DNA from: Paracoccaceae bacterium
GTDB lineage: Bacteria; Pseudomonadota; Alphaproteobacteria; Rhodobacterales; Rhodobacteraceae
NCBI GenBank assembly: GCA_007128865.1
Contig: SKWP01000392.1
Location: forward strand, 1 to 7,630
Direction of reading: 5' to 3'
DNA: 7,630 nt
The translations under genes and the position numbers were made by a program. Under the pieces are notes generated by a model, which was not told where the DNA came from, did no database searches, and worked only from the letters and a program-made list of their open reading frames with translations. How positions within the stretch are numbered: position 1 is the first letter of the stretch; each line of letters begins with the position of its first letter. This document shows, piece by piece, positions 5,235-7,630 of the stretch.

Positions 5235-5895
5235 CACTTTGGGGATCAGGTATTCGGCCGGGATGCTGCTGAAAACCCAGGAGAGGGGAGCCCCCCGCAG
5301 CGCCGGCTTCGAGGCCATGCCGATCGGAACCTTCATCATCACCTCGGAACAGGAACTCACAATGAAAGACATGCCCGACTTCACCGCTGTGCTGCTGCCG
5401 AGAGCGCCGGACGCGCCCGAATACCGCGCAACGATCCGGGCGTTCCGGCAGTGGGCCGGCCCGCACGTCCATCTCGGTGAGGCTGGAGTATTCCTGCCAA
5501 ACAAGGACGGGTACCTTCTGCTGTTCGATCTTTTCCTCGATCGCCTTGAAGCGCTTGGCGTGACCCTTGGCGAGATGTATGGATCGACCCTTTCGTACAC
5601 CGCTGGCAGCGAGGCGTCATTGACGGAACGCGCACAGACCTTGCAGATGCACATGCGCATTGACCCTTCGGAAGACGTGTGGATCACGGGCATGTCGGTT
5701 GTCGAACAGGAACGAGGAAACCCGGCACGATGGTGCTGGCAGCTGACGCACCAGGCGTACGATCTGACGGTCGCCACCAGTTTGGATCAGAACGGGGTAA
5801 AGCACGATACAGATACAAACGCCCTTGCCGAATCCGTCGCGGCGGAAGGCGCAAGGCTCGCCGCTTTGGCCCGGGACTCAACCGAAACGCAATAG
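5230..5895 (+). CDS. Hypothetical protein upstream of the relaxase, 221 aa (177 aa from the later start)
   Basis: Family not recognised. The ATG at 5230 has no ribosome site but is about 40 nt after the predicted transcript start, and the codons following it already show the high G+C third positions of the rest of the gene. A second start at 5362 (MKDMPDFTAVLLPR) has AGGAA about 7 nt upstream and gives 177 aa; either may be used. The protein is soluble and mixed in character. It has a stretch PNKDGYLLLFDLFLDRLEAL about 50-70 residues into the shorter form, several Trp and His residues, and an acidic, Ala-rich tail. No signal peptide or catalytic motif was identified. It lies 106 bp upstream of the relaxase on the same strand, so it may be an accessory mobilisation protein (inference from position). 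Confidence 0.62.
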   Translation: MYTLGIRYSAGMLLKTQERGAPRSAGFEAMPIGTFIITSEQELTMKDMPDFTAVLLPRAPDAPEYRATIRAFRQWAGPHVHLGEAGVFLPNKDGYLLLFDLFLDRLEALGVTLGEMYGSTLSYTAGSEASLTERAQTLQMHMRIDPSEDVWITGMSVVEQERGNPARWCWQLTHQAYDLTVATSLDQNGVKHDTDTNALAESVAAEGARLAALARDSTETQ

Positions 5896-5941
5896 TCGGT
5901 CTTAAGTTACAGAGTTGCCGCGCCAAACTTTTCAGGCGATC

Positions 5942-5961
5942 ACACGTTTCGTGTTTTCACG
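5942..5961 (+). other. Candidate oriT hairpin cluster upstream of the relaxase gene
   Basis: Two overlapping hairpins are present: ACACG-TTT-CGTGT (5942-5954) and CGTG-TTTT-CACG (5950-5961). The sequence TCGTGTTTTC resembles the TAGTGTG/TTA nick region known for pMV158-type MobV plasmids at several positions. It lies just upstream of the relaxase gene, as MobV origins often do. The first hairpin plus the following T run could instead be a weak terminator of the upstream gene. Confidence 0.35.
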
Positions 5962-6001
5962 GTATCAGGTTACTTTCGGGGCGAGCTCAAGGAGTAGCAC
6001 A

Positions 6002-7144
6002 ATGCCCCAGATTATTTTCATCCACTGCCAGAGTTTCGCCAGGAAACCAAACCGCGCCGGGCAATGCGTCGTGCAGGTGATCAGCGAAGGATTGCGGAAA
6101 GGAGGGTATCATCCTCACGTTGAGAACCCGAAGCCGCCCGTTCCGGTTTACGGCGATCCGGCCCGTTTCCAGAAGATTCATGACGATCACGTTGCCCAAC
6201 GCCGGACTCTTGTCATGAGAAACGGCCAGATCGGAGGGCGTGCGATCCGGGCTGATCGCCACACACTCTTTACGATTGTGGCTTCCTACCCCACCCCCAC
6301 CAGTTCGGTCGCAGCCTTGCCCGAGGAATTGGCGCGCTTCGAGAAATGGAAGGCGCGAACGGTCGCCTGGGTTCAGGACAAATACGGTGATCAGCTGAAA
6401 GCAGCCTTGGCTCACTTCGACGAGTCCTATCCTCACCTCCATTTCTGGCTCCTTCCCGACGACCCGAGCGCCGACGCCGGCTTGCTCCATCCTGGTAAGG
6501 TGGCGAAACGTCAGACGGAGACGCGTTTGAAATCTGGAGGGACACCGCCTCGTGAGGTCGTGAAGGCAGGAAACCGCGCCCTGAAAGACGCGATGCGCGC
6601 GTGGGTCGACGATTATCATCGACAGGTGGGCGCGCCGCTCGGCATGAGCCGCGACGGACCGAAACGACGGCGGTTGAGCCGTTCGCAGTATCAAGCCGAG
6701 CGGGCAATGCTGGATCACCATCGAAAACTGGAAGAGGAGCGAAGCCGGCTGGAAGCGCAGGTCGCTGCGATGGAAGCCGCCGTCGCAACCATGACCGCGC
6801 AGCAGGACGAGCTGGAGACCAAGGCGGCCGATTTCGTGGAGCGGGCGAAACGACATCACAACCGCATGCGCGCCGAGGCAGCTCAGGTTGCCGCTCTCGG
6901 GCCGATGCTGGACGCGCTTGTCACAGAAATCGAGAACCGCACGATCGCATTCGATCCGGAAGCCGGATGGCGGGTCCGTGATCCGTCTCCGTTCCGTGCC
7001 GCCGGGCGCATCTGGATCAAGCTGGAGCCTGCCGTCCGGCGGCTGGTCGGCCTGGTGCAGGCGGCCGAGGATGGGCGGTGGACCGCCGGGTCAGGAAAAC
7101 CGGAAAACCGTCCCTTGCCGTCTCGCAGCCCAGCTCCGTTGTAA
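6002..7144 (+). CDS. MobV-type relaxase / plasmid recombination (Pre/Mob) protein, 380 aa
   Basis: Predicted to nick one DNA strand at oriT and start conjugative mobilisation. The diagnostic sign is HFDESYPHLH at residues 138-147, matching the MobV metal-binding motif HxDExxPHxH (His138, Asp140, Glu141, His145, His147). It is preceded by a strand HTLFTIVASYPT (87-98) and a helix with FEKWKARTVAWVQDKYGD (113-130), the usual layout of this domain. The N-terminal part is unusual: in place of a clear HNxR motif it has GYHPHVENPKPPVPVYG (35-51). Residues 235-295 (LEEERSRLEAQVAAMEAAVA and following) form a coiled coil, probably for dimerisation. ATG at 6002 is preferred over the open frame from 5915 because AAGGAG (5989-5994) lies 7 nt before it. 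Confidence 0.82.
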   Translation: MPQIIFIHCQSFARKPNRAGQCVVQVISEGLRKGGYHPHVENPKPPVPVYGDPARFQKIHDDHVAQRRTLVMRNGQIGGRAIRADRHTLFTIVASYPTPTSSVAALPEELARFEKWKARTVAWVQDKYGDQLKAALAHFDESYPHLHFWLLPDDPSADAGLLHPGKVAKRQTETRLKSGGTPPREVVKAGNRALKDAMRAWVDDYHRQVGAPLGMSRDGPKRRRLSRSQYQAERAMLDHHRKLEEERSRLEAQVAAMEAAVATMTAQQDELETKAADFVERAKRHHNRMRAEAAQVAALGPMLDALVTEIENRTIAFDPEAGWRVRDPSPFRAAGRIWIKLEPAVRRLVGLVQAAEDGRWTAGSGKPENRPLPSRSPAPL

Positions 7145-7348
7145 CCGCCCGATTGCTAGCGCGGTCCATTTATCTTGGCGTGCGATGATGTCCGGTGCCG
7201 CATCCATCCAGCTCTGTTCCCCGAGCCCGGATGAAACGCCGGCCCGAGCAGCCGAGGACGTGGCTGGCGATCCCCCCTTCGTCTCGAGCACCGTGATCCG
7301 GGTCGCCCCCCCCGAGGCGAAGCCTGGCCGACGTGGACACGACGACAA
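7145..7348. other. Gap between the relaxase and toxin genes
   Basis: About 200 bp between two convergent genes. A minus-strand open frame (7091-7348) runs through it into the end of the relaxase gene, but it has no recognised motif and no ribosome site and is judged non-coding. The region contains a run of eight C (7306-7313). No clear terminator was seen. Confidence 0.4.
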
Positions 7349-7630
7349 TCATACGCCGTCCAGGTCGTCGTAGTAGGAAAGCGCCGGAAGATGTTGCCGC
7401 TGGTGCAGGATCCGCAAGACGACAGGTTGGCCGCCTGCCGCGGCAACGGGTGAGAAGAAGATGATGTGTCGGCCGTAGGTCACGGAGCGCATGCCCTTGT
7501 GGAAGAGGTCGCGACTGCGTCCCGTCATCGGATTGGCTTCGATCTTCTCGAGCGCGGCCAACAGGCCGCGGTAGTAGTCGAGCCATTGTGCCCTGCCCCA
7601 CCGCTGCACCGTGTACGTCCGGATGTTGCG
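7349..7630 (-). CDS. ParE/RelE-family toxin, start cut off by the window edge
   Basis: The frame is open to the right edge, giving 93 visible residues. An internal GTG at 7609 is a possible start, but the residues before it (RNIRTYTVQRWG) continue the typical ParE first helix, so the true start is probably outside. The helical pair with LLAALEKIEANPMTGRSRDL (about 21-40), the strand MRSVTYGRHIIFFS (about 46-59) and the final VVLRILHQRQHLPAL (about 68-82) follow the ParE pattern of two helices and a sheet carrying conserved Arg residues. ParE toxins poison DNA gyrase; whether this member does so is inferred from family only. A ParD-type antitoxin gene would be expected just beyond 7630, upstream of the toxin. 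Such pairs stabilise plasmids and islands. Confidence 0.82.
   Translation of the reverse strand, partial: RNIRTYTVQRWGRAQWLDYYRGLLAALEKIEANPMTGRSRDLFHKGMRSVTYGRHIIFFSPVAAAGGQPVVLRILHQRQHLPALSYYDDLDGV

Noticed and set aside
5915..6001. Earlier start for the relaxase at 5915
   Set aside because: No ribosome site there, whereas ATG 6002 has AAGGAG at ideal spacing; the extra residues also cover the candidate oriT.
7306..7313. Run of eight C as a possible slippage or phase-variation tract
   Set aside because: It is not inside a supported gene or at a promoter, so no function can be tied to it.
7091..7348. 85-codon minus-strand open frame
   Set aside because: It overlaps the relaxase C terminus, has no recognised motif and no ribosome site.

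Overview
The window is GC-rich and dense with short divergent or convergent transcription units. Its contents are accessory: a MobV-type mobilisation relaxase, a ParE-like toxin, two small regulators sitting in divergent intergenic regions, several unrecognised small proteins and an FtsH-like AAA+ metalloprotease. This suits a plasmid or integrated mobile region of a high-GC alphaproteobacterium. The taxon is inferred from composition and the style of the proteins, not from a marker gene, and I cannot place it further.

Layout, left to right. Positions 1-493 hold no gene I can name, only an open frame entering from the left edge. A 76-aa unknown protein (494-724, +) converges on a 157-aa multi-pass membrane protein (751-1224, -). 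That membrane protein is divergent from a 95-aa XRE-type repressor (1322-1609, +). The AT-rich gap between them carries two copies of the palindrome ATGATA-N6-TATCAT, the likely operators. The repressor gene ends 4 bp from the end of a large gene on the other strand (1614-3983, -) encoding a soluble 789-aa AAA+ zinc protease of FtsH type. Directly upstream of that protease, on the same strand and only 35 nt from its start codon, lies a 91-nt CCA-ending tRNA-like gene (4019-4109). It has perfect acceptor and T arms, a long variable arm, a very short D arm and a 6-nt anticodon loop. This is the most unusual object in the window.

After about 400 bp with no supported gene comes a two-gene minus-strand unit: a MarR-like winged-helix regulator (4707-5135) overlapping a 68-aa unknown protein (4517-4723). 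It is divergent from a plus-strand unit with an unknown protein (5230-5895) and the relaxase (6002-7144). The divergent region has face-to-face promoters whose -10 elements overlap, plus dyad sequences suited to the MarR-like protein. A hairpin cluster just upstream of the relaxase is a candidate oriT. The right edge cuts a ParE/RelE-type toxin (7349-7630, -) whose antitoxin would lie outside the window.

Working picture (inference): the MarR-like and XRE proteins each autoregulate and control the gene facing them, and the relaxase unit mobilises the replicon or element. The tRNA-like RNA and the AAA+ protease appear to be transcribed together and may act in one process, which I cannot name from sequence alone.
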